DNA from: Perca fluviatilis
Taxonomy: Eukaryota > Chordata > Actinopteri > Perciformes > Percidae
Direction: 5' to 3'
Length of the DNA stretch: 64,000 nucleotides
NCBI RefSeq assembly: GCF_010015445.1
Contig: NC_053126.1
Span: 5,289,249 to 5,353,248, forward strand
Both the position numbers and the translations under genes were made by a program. Below are positions 54,201 to 64,000 of the stretch, one piece after another (the first letter of the stretch is position 1; each line of letters opens with the position of its first letter). The notes under the pieces are model-generated. The model had not been told where the DNA came from. It searched no databases and saw only the letters and a program-made list of their open reading frames with translations.

Positions 54201-56956
54201 CCACATGTATGTTAGCAATCAAAGAGGAGGAGGTGTATTTAAAGAGAAGCAAACCCTTTGAGACGTCTGTGTTTATTTACATGCCCTTTCCTGTATCTGT
54301 ATCAGGAGTGTTGAATATTAATATTCTCTAAATTACTCATTCCCACATAGTGGTAATTAAAGTTGTATAAGAGTCCTGTCTATATATTCTCTGGAGCTTT
54401 TTGTGCATTTTTGTGTAGGATTAACCAAAATGCTGAGCAGAACTTATTTATCAAGGCAGCTTGTGTAATTAATTTAGGTTGATTTACAGCGATCAGGGTC
54501 TAGCAGAAGAGTGGAAAAGGATTACATGCACATCTATGCACTGTCAGCAACTTAGCAGCGTGCTTTGTCTTTGCTCAGGGATGGAAGAAGCAGGCTGGGG
54601 GATGGGCTGTTAAAGAGTTGGTTGAAGCATTAAAGTGTTTACAGCCGGGGGGGTTGAAGGTGTTTGGGATGGAGGCATGTGGAGGGTGTGTGAGTGAAAC
54701 AGCCCTCTGATTGGTCGGATGCTCGTTAGCTGTTGCCTTTGTTATTGACTCTTTAACCTCTTCAGCTGTGACAAGGCAGTGAAAAGAATTGAATGGGGGA
54801 GAGTGCTGCAGGGAACTTTGGAGGAGACTTTTTGGCTAAATGTCACAGTTTGAAGGTCACTTAGATCATTTGACACAACTGAGCAACAATAAAGCGTTTT
54901 CTGTTCCTTTTAAAATAAAAAAATAAAAACAGCCTGGGATGAAAAGTAAACTAAAGTTGGACAGTGAGAAAAACATTTTCTAAAACCCACATTACAATCA
55001 TGATCGTTTCTGTGAGACGCCAGCGTAAAGACACGTCCCAGCTGTCTCTGGATTCCTTGAGTATAGAAAATGCTGGACATGTTCATGTGTGAAACATCCT
55101 TGTTCCTGAATGCAGTGTGTCTCTCTGCCAACAAGTTCTCTAAAAAACAAGTCAGTCCCTGCTGAATAAAGGGCTCCAAAAGCCTCCATAAGTCACAGCC
55201 TCTGCTCAGAGTGTAAACAACGCTTGGTATGCAGAGCTGGAGGTGGTGAGTGTAAATACAGGTGGAAGAATACAAACAGGAAAGTATTCACTAGCATATT
55301 GAATTTATATATTGAATTTAATTTCCCTGAGGGGATCAATAAGGACCAAAGTATGGTGGTGGACTGGTAGCTGGAGAGGTGCCAGTTCACCTCCTGGGCA
55401 CTGCCAGTGTGCTCTTGAGCAAGGCACCAAACCCCCAACTGCTCGGGGCGCCTGTCCATCCACAGCTGCAGTCCCCTCACTCTGACATCTCTCCATTAGT
55501 GCATGTACAGGTACTGAGCATGTGTGTGTAATTCAGGCCTGTGTTTAATGTGTATAATAACATATTATTTACTTTATTATTATAAAGTATTCTGATGATG
55601 ATGATTGATTAAGCCCATGATGATAACAACGTCCTGTTTTTTATCATCTTTGTTTAGGCGGTCTCATCAGCTTTGACGTTTTTCCAGAGGGCTGGGACAA
55701 GAGACTGTGTTTAGAGCTGCTGGACAGTGAAGGCCTGGACGCCATCTACTTCTTTGGCAACGAGACCTCAGATGTAAGTTCATCTTGGGGAATGTTTACA
55801 GGAGGGCTGGATGCAGTGAAGTGGATACAGATAGTTGTGTTCTTTATACACTACATGGCCGGAAGTTTGTGGAAACCCAAACATTACACGCATATGTGAG
55901 TGTTGAATATCTCGTTCCAAACCTATGGCCATTAATCTGCTGCGATAACAGCCTCCACTCTTCTGGGAACGCTTTCCTCAAAGATTTAGGAAGCTGGCTG
56001 CTGGCTGCAGGGATTTGCACCCTCTTAGCCACAAGAGCATTATCTCAGCCACTCATGTTGGGTGACAAGATCTGGCTCGCAGTCTGCGTTCTAGGGCTGT
56101 GCTCGATTGAAGAAATTCTTAGTCGACTAACACTCATTCAATTGTATCGACTAATCGATTAGTTGATTTAATCGACAGATCTGTAAATCTGAGTTTCTCC
56201 GCAAAGAGTCATGCAAAAGCACCACTTTAATTCTTGTGTTTACCAGAGATGTGCTCGTACGTTTCATGGAAATAAGTCATTCAGCATGAAAAAAGCATAA
56301 AACATGACTAATCGACTAAAGAAATCTAAGTTGACTAAGACCAAAACGACCGATTAGTTGACTAATCGACTAAGAGGGAGCAGCCCTGCTGCATTCCAGT
56401 TCATCCTAGTTTTAAGTCATGGCTCTGTGCTGGACGGTCAAGTTCTACCACACCAAACTCAAAAAACGTGGGCATCATCGTGTTGACACAAAAAACAAAG
56501 GCATTACACCAACATGTTGCCACAATGTTGGAAGCACACTGCTGTTTACAATATCAGCAGCATTCAGATTTCTCTTCATTTTAACTAAGGGATCTTGCAA
56601 TTTCGAGATTCCATTGTTTTCTGATTATTACAATTCCCACCAGAAAACCCAACAAGTGCTACGTGGTGTAAAGTAAACCACATGATAGCTTTAATGTGTT
56701 CACTTCAGATAGAACTGTGTCCAAGCTCAGAGGTTAAAGTTCAAATGTGTGAACTTCGAGTGTGAAAATTAGGAGAGATTCGGCTGAAAAAATTCGTCTG
56801 CGTTTTTATAATTTTGATAATTCTCTTTCTTAGGGAGGAAACGACTATGAAATTTTCAACGACCCACGGACCATCGGTTTCACGGTCTACTCTCCAGAGG
56901 ACACGGCCAGGTTCTGTCGGGAGCTTTTCTTCAACGCTCCGCCACACGAGCCCTGA
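44503..56956 (+). CDS. pmm2: Phosphomannomutase 2 (8 exons)
   Basis: Exons 44503-44586, 45504-45621, 47322-47398, 47854-47945, 48265-48364, 49578-49653, 55658-55773 and 56834-56956 join in frame to 261 codons plus TGA; the human gene also has eight exons and encodes 246 residues. It interconverts mannose-6-phosphate and mannose-1-phosphate in the cytosol to feed GDP-mannose and N-glycosylation. It is a HAD-superfamily enzyme: the motif [12 protein letters not shown] holds the nucleophile Asp18 and the acid/base Asp20. Other diagnostic blocks are [50 protein letters not shown] and [13 protein letters not shown]. The N-terminus and the tail (FNAPPHEP) are slightly longer than in human. I prefer pmm2 over pmm1 from sequence and from the neighbour carhsp1. 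Intron 6 (about 6 kb) hosts an antisense LINE. Confidence 0.94.
45153..45214. repeat. (GT)31 microsatellite
   Basis: Pure GT run in pmm2 intron 1. Confidence 0.97.
46061..46553. mobile_element. TTAA-flanked MITE
   Basis: TTAAAGGTGCACTGCAACAC at the left and GTGTGGCAGGGCACCTTTTAA (last bases) at the right give imperfect terminal inverted repeats with TTAA at the edges. 493 bp, non-coding, in pmm2 intron 2. Confidence 0.75.
47998..48031. repeat. (AC)17 microsatellite
   Basis: Pure AC run in pmm2 intron 4, about 50 nt after exon 4. Confidence 0.95.
48176..48221. repeat. (TAC)15 microsatellite
   Basis: Pure ACT/TAC triplet run in pmm2 intron 4, shortly before exon 5. Confidence 0.95.
48859..49392. 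mobile_element. Tc1/mariner-derived palindromic MITE
   Basis: The ends CAGTACAGGCCAAAAGTTTG and CAAACTTTTGGCCTGTACTG are inverted repeats flanked by TA on both sides. Homology continues inward for about 200 bases on each side (AAAGGGTGGCTACT with its inverse AGTAGCCACCCTTT), leaving a short centre, so this is a foldback derivative. In pmm2 intron 5. Confidence 0.9.
50110..53060 (-). mobile_element. LINE (CR1/L2-like) antisense in pmm2 intron 6
   Basis: Reading on the minus strand from 53046, the pieces occur in the order expected for a non-LTR element. First is an AP-endonuclease start ([34 protein letters not shown]). Then come endonuclease blocks with the catalytic SGDFNHA and GRSDHNLV. 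These are followed by a linker (51479-51900), RT blocks ([42 protein letters not shown], the active-site FSDDTAIVG) and the C-terminal thumb region ([14 protein letters not shown]). Frameshifts between the pieces make it inactive. A TTAA MITE interrupts the endonuclease region at 52329-52715. The clade is judged by eye. Confidence 0.88.
52329..52715. mobile_element. TTAA MITE inserted in the LINE endonuclease region
   Basis: Flanked by TTAA on both sides (52329-52332, 52712-52715), with ends AAAGGCGCTGACACACC and GGTGTGTCTGCAGC. Removing it together with one TTAA restores an uninterrupted reading frame across the junction in the LINE, which confirms the boundaries. Same family as 4866-5850. 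Confidence 0.88.
53897..53919. repeat. (AC)n microsatellite
   Basis: About 11 AC units in pmm2 intron 6. Confidence 0.9.
55295..55560. repeat. Dispersed SINE-like repeat
   Basis: GAGCAAGGCACCAAACCCCC, AACTGCTCGGGGCGCCTGTC and CTCCATTAGTGCATGTACAG are blocks of a very common fish repeat. In pmm2 intron 6, about 100 nt upstream of exon 7. Boundaries are approximate. Confidence 0.6.
55849..56520. mobile_element. Tc1-like element fragment, interrupted
   Basis: Starts with CACTACATGGCCGGAAGTTT preceded by TATA, and carries CTGGCTGCTGGCTGCAGGGA and GTGCTGGACGGTCAAGTTCT, sequence typical of Tc1-type MITEs of fish. I do not find the matching right terminus, so the end is a guess. A hAT element (56092-56388) interrupts it. 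Confidence 0.5.
56092..56388. mobile_element. Non-autonomous hAT element
   Basis: Starts TAGGGCTGTGCTCGATTGAA and ends GGGAGCAGCCCTG. It is flanked by CTGCGTTC (56084-56091) and CTGCATTC (56389-56396), an 8-bp duplication with one mismatch. The interior is rich in GTCGACTAATCGATTAG-type motifs near both ends. In pmm2 intron 7. Confidence 0.88.
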
Positions 56957-57164
56957 CGTCCTGGAACGCCCCCGCCCCCCGGTCCCTTTACAGAGAAAGG
57001 CCTCTGACGTCCCGCCTGTGGCTCTCTGCTGGTACGATAACAAGCAACTCCAACCCAGGCTATTTACGAACTGCTGAAAGATACCACTACTGATTTTCTC
57101 CATAATATTAATATGATTACCCTGAATACAGTACAGTAGCAGGGTGATTTGACTAAATGTGTAC

Positions 57165-57170
57165 AATAAA
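57165..57170 (+). promoter_or_regulatory. pmm2: pmm2 proximal poly(A) signal
   Basis: AATAAA 208 bases after the stop codon. A second AATAAA at 58348-58353 could serve a longer transcript. Confidence 0.5.
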
Positions 57171-58300
57171 TCCTGCTGGGATTTATTTATTTGTTATTTT
57201 AAAAGGGACAGAAACTGAGGAAGTGTTACACGTTGAAGTATGTGAAAGTTCTAAGTATTGTGCCAAATGTGCATGACTGCAGTGTCTCAACGCTGCGATG
57301 TGTAGCATGTAACATTAACCAAAAAGCTTAGAGAGATTCTGAAACATCAGTGTTGGAAGTTATCACTTCAGATTATTACAGTACAGAATTATGTTTTGCA
57401 CTAATGTTGGCATAATTTCATACCAACTGTTGGTATATTATTGTTGAACAGAAAAGAGAGAGAGAGTGGTTTTAAAAGAGCTGATTTTTGTTTTGGTGAG
57501 TCCATATTGAAAATGAGATATGAATGAAGCAGTAAAGAAGATGTGGGTCTTTCATCCTCTACAGTTGAGGAGATATGAATCATTCCAGTTTTTTTATTGT
57601 CTCTGCAGCTGGATGTGGTTTGTTGTTTAGTCATTGTGTGATCCCTTGAATATCAAATGTGTGTTTTAACCTCACAAAGCTGGTGGAAATGGAAGCCGCT
57701 CGCTTGCATTGCTTGTTTAGCATCTCTAGGTTCTTTAAATGCATTCAAGTAAAAAGAATTTATCAGTTTCGATTTAAAACTGAGCATTACTGACTCAATG
57801 AATTCATCTTAACCACGGAATTAAGCTACTGTGACAAAGTCAACTCTGCAAAGTTTTGTCAGTCAATATGAAAGCTTTTTATGTAAAATATTTTTACGAG
57901 CTAGATCATGGCCTGCACGCTGGGTGACTATATGTATTGAAGCTTATTGATTGGTTCCTTGTTGCTATCTCTCTTTAGATTCTTGCCGTTTTCAACAGCT
58001 GCTTAAGGGGTTACATATCATTTTAAAATGTAAACACTGACACTTTGATTTTGCCCATAACACCCATTAACCCATGACGGGTTAATGTTCTGTCCTGTTA
58101 TGGTTCAGAAAAATAATACCTCCTGCTGGGATCATTATTGTAAATATGAGGCTTTTGATGAATCGGATTCATCAGCTGCAGTTCTGTGTCCGACTGTAAA
58201 CACTCCATCAACCTCAAAGACTAAAAGGATCATGTAGACGAGACTTCTATGCACAGCAGAAAATTTGCTTTTAATGTGTCACTGATGCTAACCGGTTAAG
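57171..58300. other. pmm2 3' flank or long 3' UTR
   Basis: Unique-looking AT-rich sequence without coding potential. If the AATAAA at 58348 is used, this is pmm2 3' UTR. Confidence 0.4.
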
Positions 58301-58572
58301 AGATTCATCTTGTTCTTTTTCAGTCATTTATGGATACAATTCATTGTAATAAACCCTTTTTGATATCATGTCACTGACCTCAGCTCTCCAGTGTCGTTCT
58401 TTATCATGTTGGGACAAACTGGGTTTTGACCTATGATGCTCCTTTTACATATTCACTCCCTCACAAAATCTCAAACTCAGAGCTGTCTCATCCAAAAGGC
58501 TGCAGATTCTACAGCTTCAGTTTTCTGCCTCGGTGTCTTTTTCAGTTTGACCACTGGGAGTCGCCAGAAACG
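58301..58572 (+). repeat. Direct repeat, left copy, with poly(A) signal
   Basis: Begins AGATTCATCTTGTTCTTTTT and ends GGGAGTCGCCAGAAACG. It is nearly identical to 60491-60736 apart from a ~25-base insertion near its end and scattered substitutions. It contains AATAAA at 58348-58353. Confidence 0.92.
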
Positions 58573-58589
58573 TTGAAATATTTCCTTCG

Positions 58590-59480
58590 AAGGCGCTTTC
58601 TTTACGTTTTTTTTCGACACTACACTTTTTTTCAATGGCTTTTAATGACTATTTTATCACTTTTCTCGACATACGACTTATTTCGACATATGACTTATTA
58701 AAAAGTCATACTATACTATGACTTTTTAATCACTTTTTTTTTTACATACTATCACTTTTTTCGACATACTATACTATGACTTTATCACTTTTTTTGACAT
58801 ACTATACTATGACTTTTTTAAACTTTTTTCAACATACTATAGTATTACTTTTTTATAAAGTTTTTTGACATACTATACTATGACTCTTTCCCCCCTTTTT
58901 TCAACATACTATGCTAAGACGTTTTTCTCACTTTTTTCGACATACTAACAATCACTTTCTTATCACTTTTCTCGACATACTATGACATTAGTTTTTCAAC
59001 ATTCTATATACTATGACTTTTTATCACTTTTTTCGACATACTATACTATGACTTATTTCGGCATACTATACTATGACTTTTTAATCACTTTTTTTACATA
59101 CTATGACTTTTTTCGACATAGTATGCTATGACTTTATCACTTTTTTTGACATACTATACTATGACTTTTATAAACTTTTTTCAACATACTATAGTATTAC
59201 TTTTTTATAAAGTTTTTCGACATACTATACTATGACTCTTTCCCCCCTTTTTTCAACATACTATGCTAAGACTTTCTTATCACTTTTTTTGACATACTAT
59301 ACTATGACTATCACTTTTTTTGACACGCTATACTATGCCTTTTTTAAACTTTTTTCGACATACTACAGTATGACTGTTTTTCGACATACTATACTATGAC
59401 TCTTTTCCCCCTTTTTTCAACATACTATGCTAAGACGTTTTTATCACTTTTTTCGACATACTAACAATCACTTTTTTATC
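58590..59480. repeat. ~35-bp satellite with higher-order organisation
   Basis: The phrase GACATACTATACTATGACTT followed by T-runs and TATCAC recurs some 25 times at irregular ~30-36 bp steps. A larger block of about 352 bp repeats: TTTATCACTTTTTTTGACAT at 58781 returns at 59133, and the C-run in GACTCTTTCCCCCC at 58890 returns at 59242. A third partial copy of the C-run appears near 59407. No coding sequence. A small related tail recurs at 59815-59900. Confidence 0.88.
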
Positions 59481-59930
59481 ACTATACTATTGATACTAGT
59501 TGATTTCATTGTTGGAAATTCCTAAATTTTGCAAATTGAAATCGTTGGAAATTCGGAAATTGAACTCTTTGTTGAAAATTTGCATGTTGAAATCGGCTTA
59601 TGCGAATGAACCCGCATCCATTCTTCACAAACACTCCTGTGTGGCATACCTGAGGCGGGGTTTGAACCCCGCGTCTCCTGGTCGTCGGTCGGTGACCATC
59701 TCCGCGGTGTGTTTGATCCGAAGACAAAGAAGAAACTTCACCTTCATCAACTTTGTCTTTTCCTTTTGTTGCCCCTTAAAAACTCTTAAACATGCAGATA
59801 ATCCATTAATTCTATTTATCACTTTTTTGGACATACTATACTATGACTTTTTTATCACCTTTTTTGATATGCTTTACTATGACTTATTTCAACATGCGAT
59901 ATTATTACTGTTTTACGGAAACAACTTTGT

Positions 59931-60490
59931 ATAGGTCACGTAGCTTAGGGTGATGAGAGTATGATAGAAAGCCAGAAGATTGAGTGTTCAAATCTTACGT
60001 TTCAGTAAGTTTTTAGATCCAACAAACTAAGTGAAAGAGACAAATGTGCCAAAAACATGAACTTTTTTTTTCAGGTCAGGTAGCTTAGAGTGATAAGAGA
60101 ATGATTGGAAGACAAAAGGTTGAGTCTTCGAATCGGATATGTTTTATTAAGTTTTGAGGTCCAATATACTACATGAAAAAGACAAATATGCTGAAAACAT
60201 AACATCTGTGTCAGGTCAGATATGTTAGATTAATATGAGTATGATTGGAAGACAAAAGGTTGAGTGATCAAATCCAATATCTTTCAGTAAGTTTTGAGGT
60301 CTGATACACTAAGCGAAAGAGACAAATGTGCCAAAAACATAAATTTTCTGTGTGGCTAGATAGCTTAGAGTGCTAAGAGAATGACTGTAAGACAGAAGGT
60401 TGCGTGATCAAATCTGATGTTTCCTTAAGTTTTGAGGTCCAATATACTCCATGAAAGAGACAAATATACTGAAAACATGAACTATGTGTC
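59931..60490 (+). repeat. 4 x 140-bp tandem array of tRNA-like units
   Basis: TAGCTTAG or a variant stands at 59941, 60081, 60221 and 60361, exactly 140 bp apart. Each unit has an A-box-like TAGCTTAGAGTG start and, 45 bases on, a B-box-like GTTCAAATC or GATCAAATC (one unit has CTTCGAATC), then GTAAGTTTTGAGGTCCAATA and GACAAATGTGCCAAAAACAT. The stems of a full tRNA are not complete, so these are tRNA-derived or SINE-like monomers rather than tRNA genes. Confidence 0.8.
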
Positions 60491-60736
60491 AGATTCATCT
60501 TGTTCTTTTTCAGTCATATATGGATACAATTCATTGTAATAAACCCTTTTTGATATCATGTCACTGACCTCAGCTCTCCAGTGTGTTATTTATCCTGTTG
60601 GGACAAACTGGGTTTTGACCTCTGATGCTCCTTTTACATATTCACTCCCTCACAAAATCTCAAACTCAGAGCTGTCTCATCCAAAATTCTGCAGATTCTA
60701 CAGCTTCTGTTTTTTTTCAGGGAGTCGCCAGAAACG
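60491..60736 (+). repeat. Direct repeat, right copy, with poly(A) signal
   Basis: Second copy of 58301-58572, starting with the identical AGATTCATCTTGTTCTTTTT and ending GGGAGTCGCCAGAAACG. AATAAA is at 60538-60543. It directly abuts the last 140-bp unit. Confidence 0.92.
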
Positions 60737-60937
60737 GGCGATTAACTAAAAAGAGTTGGCAATGAATCGATTAATCGTTGCAGCTCTATGGCCAACTCTT
60801 CATGATAGACAGTCTCTCTCATCACCACGTTGACTAGATCAAACCACTCTCTTCCTCTTCCTCCTCCTCTCACAGTCTGAGTCTCACGTGCAACTAAAGA
60901 AACACAGCTTCCGTCGGACGTGTAATTCATAAAATGC

Positions 60938-62544
60938 TTTAATGTTCTTTCAAGGCTCAGTAGAAGAAATCATGGGGATCACCACCACAGTCTGTGGCTC
61001 GTCCACAAAAGAAAGTGCCCTTTGATATGACAGAAATAAATGTAATGCTGAACAAACCCAGGCAGTGACACTGACAGATAGACGAGATGCATAGAGACTC
61101 TCTGGGACAGATAGAATAGAAAATGACATCCAGTACAGTACTGCGCAAAACCTGAATAACTACAAACGTTTATGTGATGTCGTTTGGCACCAACTAGGAA
61201 GTCATGTAGTTCACCATCACACTGACTACGCTTAATAAATCACACACAGATACATGTTTTGAAAAAACAGATTTACAAATCGTTTTGTTCATGAGAAATT
61301 GGTGGCTCCAGACGCATTCGCAACAGACATTTTCAAACAGAACAACAAATTGAGAAAAAGCTGACAGTGATATCTGGAGCCGATTTTCTGGCAGTTTTCA
61401 TAGTGGAAGTTAAAATTGTTTAAGTGTAACGTTTGACTGTATTACCCAAAGTATAGAGCTTGCAATCTGAGGACACACACATCTGAACACACCAGGAAAT
61501 AAATAATTCAAATAAATAACCACAAACAAGACAATACAACTGAGAATCTGCAATTTTCAGCAATATACTTGCAATCGCTTTCCTTTTAACAGTAAAATGT
61601 GTAATTCTTTAATATTTTTTGAAATATCCATGCTTGGTTTAATGTCATCTGCCTGCTTAAGTCCTGGTCTCTCGTCATGCTTTTCCTCTCTGAGACAAAC
61701 TGAATTCCTAACTCTGAACTTGCTCTCACTTCAGTACATTCCTATCTCCATTTGAAAATGAATCTTCCACTTTTTTGTCCTGTAAAAAGGTCATGAAACT
61801 GGTGACCTGAAATAATAAGATCATAAGACATCCTGTCAAGGATGGTCAACCTGCCATTTCTACTTTCTCTCCCTCAACTATCCAATCTCTTCACTTAAAT
61901 TCCCTAAACTACTTGCTTTTACGTCCATTTCGTTTCTTCTCATCTTTCCAACGTCTGCACTGTGTAGGTTGTGAAAACAAGTGATCTGACCCACACTTGC
62001 ATCCAACATGTGATCCTGAAAACTCTGGCGAAGTAAACAAGTGCACAACAGCCTGAGAGAAGGGAAGTGAAACTCAGCTGTCATGCCTCAGTTTGCAGAT
62101 CTACACCACAGTTATGTTTACATATGTTTTCCCAGCGTTTCTTAATTCACACAACTGATCTCCGTGAAATATGTGGCCCCACAAGCTCTTTCCCATTTAC
62201 AACTTTGATACTCCACCCTGTTACTTTACCCTCCCATCTCAAATCTGACTTTTATTACTGCTGTCATGAGAAAATATATAAATAAATTAAACATGTGTGG
62301 GAATAAATGGTCAGTTTTACATACACAGCAAATCCACCAGTGTAGACAGCTGTGAAGAAAGCGAATCAGCTCTGTGAGTGGACAACGGCTCCACCTGAAT
62401 TATTATCATCTCTGGGCGCTTTGCTGTGTAGGTGAAACATGTTTATGAGCTCAGAATGTAAGTCATCAGTCCCACAATGGGTCCACCCTCCCCCACCCAG
62501 CCCCTGCCCAGCATGACCCACCCACCAGGCCCGGGAGTTCAGGC
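60938..62544 (-). other. carhsp1: Probable carhsp1 3' UTR
   Basis: No coding potential on either strand between the carhsp1 stop codon and a minus-strand ATTAAA (60943-60938). A 3' UTR of about 1.6 kb is plausible, but the end is inferred only from that signal. Confidence 0.4.
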
Positions 62545-63891
62545 CTACGAGCTGATGATCTGGCCGGACCAGGTCTCGTGTTTCGTCCCCGGGTTGAGAT
62601 GAATGATCTTCACCTCCACGGCCTGCACCTTGAGGTTCTTGGGCGGGACCCGGCTCACTTTGTACGTGACCTCGTCCCCCTCTACTGGGACGTACTCCCC
62701 GTCGATGCTGAAACAGAGGACAAGTAGGGCCGGTGAGTAGGAGTAAAATGTGGAGTTCTATAGATATACATCGGGTTACAGTCAGAGTGTAAACACAGGA
62801 AGAGCCATCACAAATCAATAAATAGCCTGCGTAAGAGTTACAACAGCAACGGCACTTTCATGCTTCAAAAATGTGTTAATGCACTGGTAGTGACTGGAAA
62901 TCATGAGATGAGATGTCAACCTTTTCTTCCACAACTTCTATTTAAACTTCCTCTTTGCAAAATGGCAAAGAATTAAAACTAAAATAACATGGTTTCCTTT
63001 TCATGTTGCTTAATCAAATAAGAGAGGAGTAAAGTATGTATACTATTCATTATTTCACAATAGTAACAGCAGAAATGAGAGAACAATCACAAAAAAGGCA
63101 CAATAACAAATATCCTGTTCCATAAATCTGCTGCTTATGACTCTGCAGAGTTATTTTGCAACTCGTAGGATTTCTCAACATCCAGCAAAGTTCAACGTGT
63201 GTATTTCCCGAAATGTCAAATTATTCTTTTAAAGTGTGGTCGTACACATTTTATAGAAGCAAATACAGACATCTGCTGGAGCTCTGAAAAGGAGGAAATT
63301 TGAGGCTAAATAAACGTTGGACAGTCTAAAACGCGGTGCCGCTGTTTGGCTGTGAGATAACTGGAACATCCTGCAGAATCTATTGTGGAAAATTTAGCAA
63401 ATTTGCTCATGCTGAGGATGTAGTAACATCTGGCACAGCCTACTGCTTGTCTTGAATAAAAAGGCAGAATAAAACCCAGCACAGATTGCGCTACTCAGTG
63501 CATGTGCACTTATTGCAGGTGTCACAGAGTCCTAGGAGTGTCCCAAAAAACAGCTTTCCCTTTGAAAAGAAAAGTACACGTGTACACAATATTGTTTGCT
63601 GAGTTCTTACAGTCCTCTGAGTTGACGCTGCAGAGTTCGTGTTGCTATTTGTAATTCAGCTAATGCACAACGTGTTTGTGTGCCTGTGATCCTCAGAGGC
63701 GACAGCTGTGAAATCTGTATGATTTTGGGCCTTTGTCAAAGAGTGTGTTCAGTGTTACTGCCACTCACTCGGAGATGTGAACAAAGATGTCTTCGCCACC
63801 GTGGGAGGGTCGGAGGAAGCCGTGGCCTTGTGACCTGGAGAAGTTCTTACACACGCCCTTAAACACCGGACCTGAGTGAGCCCGTACCGTA
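62545..63891 (-). CDS. carhsp1: Calcium-regulated heat-stable protein 1, last two coding exons (partial)
   Basis: Exons 63891-63769 and 62707-62545 (TAG) encode the cold-shock domain and C-terminus; the start codon and N-terminal exon(s) lie beyond the window. Visible landmarks: [20 protein letters not shown] (first strands, with the RNP1-like GHGF), [11 protein letters not shown] (RNP2-like DIFVHIS), [14 protein letters not shown], and the ending [14 protein letters not shown], which is almost identical to the mammalian carhsp1 C-terminus. The product is a cytoplasmic single-strand nucleic-acid-binding protein that stabilises mRNAs such as TNF mRNA in mammals. The paralogue csdc2 is the main alternative, but the pmm2 neighbour supports carhsp1, as on human 16p13. 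Junction phases agree. Confidence 0.9.
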
Positions 63892-64000
63892 CTGCAGCCA
63901 GAGAGAGAAAACATTGTTACATTAAGAATAAAGTGACTCATCTCAGTACCACTTGTTATTGTTTCAGTAAGACGAGAAGGAGCAGTTTAAAGGAATCGAT
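63892..64000 (-). other. carhsp1: Intron of carhsp1 (partial)
   Basis: Sequence upstream of the exon acceptor at 63892-63894. No further exon is visible before the window ends. Confidence 0.7.

Noticed and set aside
54910..55275. 121-codon minus-strand reading frame in pmm2 intron 6
   Set aside because: No domain, no similarity I recognise, and it overlaps the edge of a dispersed repeat.
58301..60736. LTR retrotransposon interpretation of the two direct repeats
   Set aside because: No TG...CA termini, no primer-binding or polypurine tract, no target duplication, and the interior is satellite without gag or pol.

Overview
This is a stretch of vertebrate nuclear DNA, almost certainly from a percomorph-type teleost fish. 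Five intron-containing genes match jawed-vertebrate families, the introns and spacers are packed with long (GT)n arrays, palindromic MITEs, Tc1/mariner, hAT and LINE remnants, and every splice junction is an ordinary GT/AG site. I see no prokaryotic or viral gene arrangement.

Layout, left to right. A tRNA-Arg(CCT) gene lies at 673-745 (+). plbd1 (phospholipase B-like 1, lysosomal Ntn-hydrolase family) runs 1030-13089 (+) in 11 exons. A repeat-rich spacer follows, with a hAT element carrying a 927-bp foldback element. A three-exon receptor gene at 17146-19971 (+) is the BCMA orthologue tnfrsf17, identified by its conserved C-terminal PLPA...VTTKT motif. gucy2c (guanylyl cyclase C) occupies 21392-37043 (-) in 27 exons. 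A gene-free spacer of about 7.4 kb leads to pmm2 (phosphomannomutase 2) at 44503-56956 (+) in 8 exons. Beyond pmm2 is an unusual satellite block (58.3-60.7 kb). The last two coding exons of carhsp1 (cold-shock-domain RNA-binding protein) lie at 62545-63891 (-), with the 5' part of that gene beyond the window.

How the genes relate. They do not form a pathway: a lysosomal hydrolase, a B-lineage cytokine receptor, an intestinal peptide-receptor cyclase, a glycosylation enzyme and an RNA-stability factor. The interest is evolutionary. In humans plbd1-gucy2c neighbours are on chromosome 12p, while tnfrsf17, pmm2 and carhsp1 are on 16p13; here the two sets are interleaved.

Main observations. (1) gucy2c exon 19 is one base short: the coding frame breaks inside the kinase-homology domain and reaches a stop early in exon 20, removing the cyclase domain unless this is a sequence error. 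(2) tnfrsf17 has only the first two cysteines of the BCMA ligand-binding domain. (3) The stop codons of both plbd1 and tnfrsf17 run directly into very long (GT)n arrays. (4) A perfect ETS-IRF composite motif sits 162 bp upstream of the tnfrsf17 start codon. (5) Downstream of pmm2, two near-identical ~250-bp segments containing a poly(A) signal flank a ~35-bp satellite with higher-order organisation and an exactly periodic 4 x 140-bp array of tRNA-like units. Exon coordinates were derived by hand from reading frame, splice sites and phase continuity. Family names rest on remembered protein similarity, not on searches.
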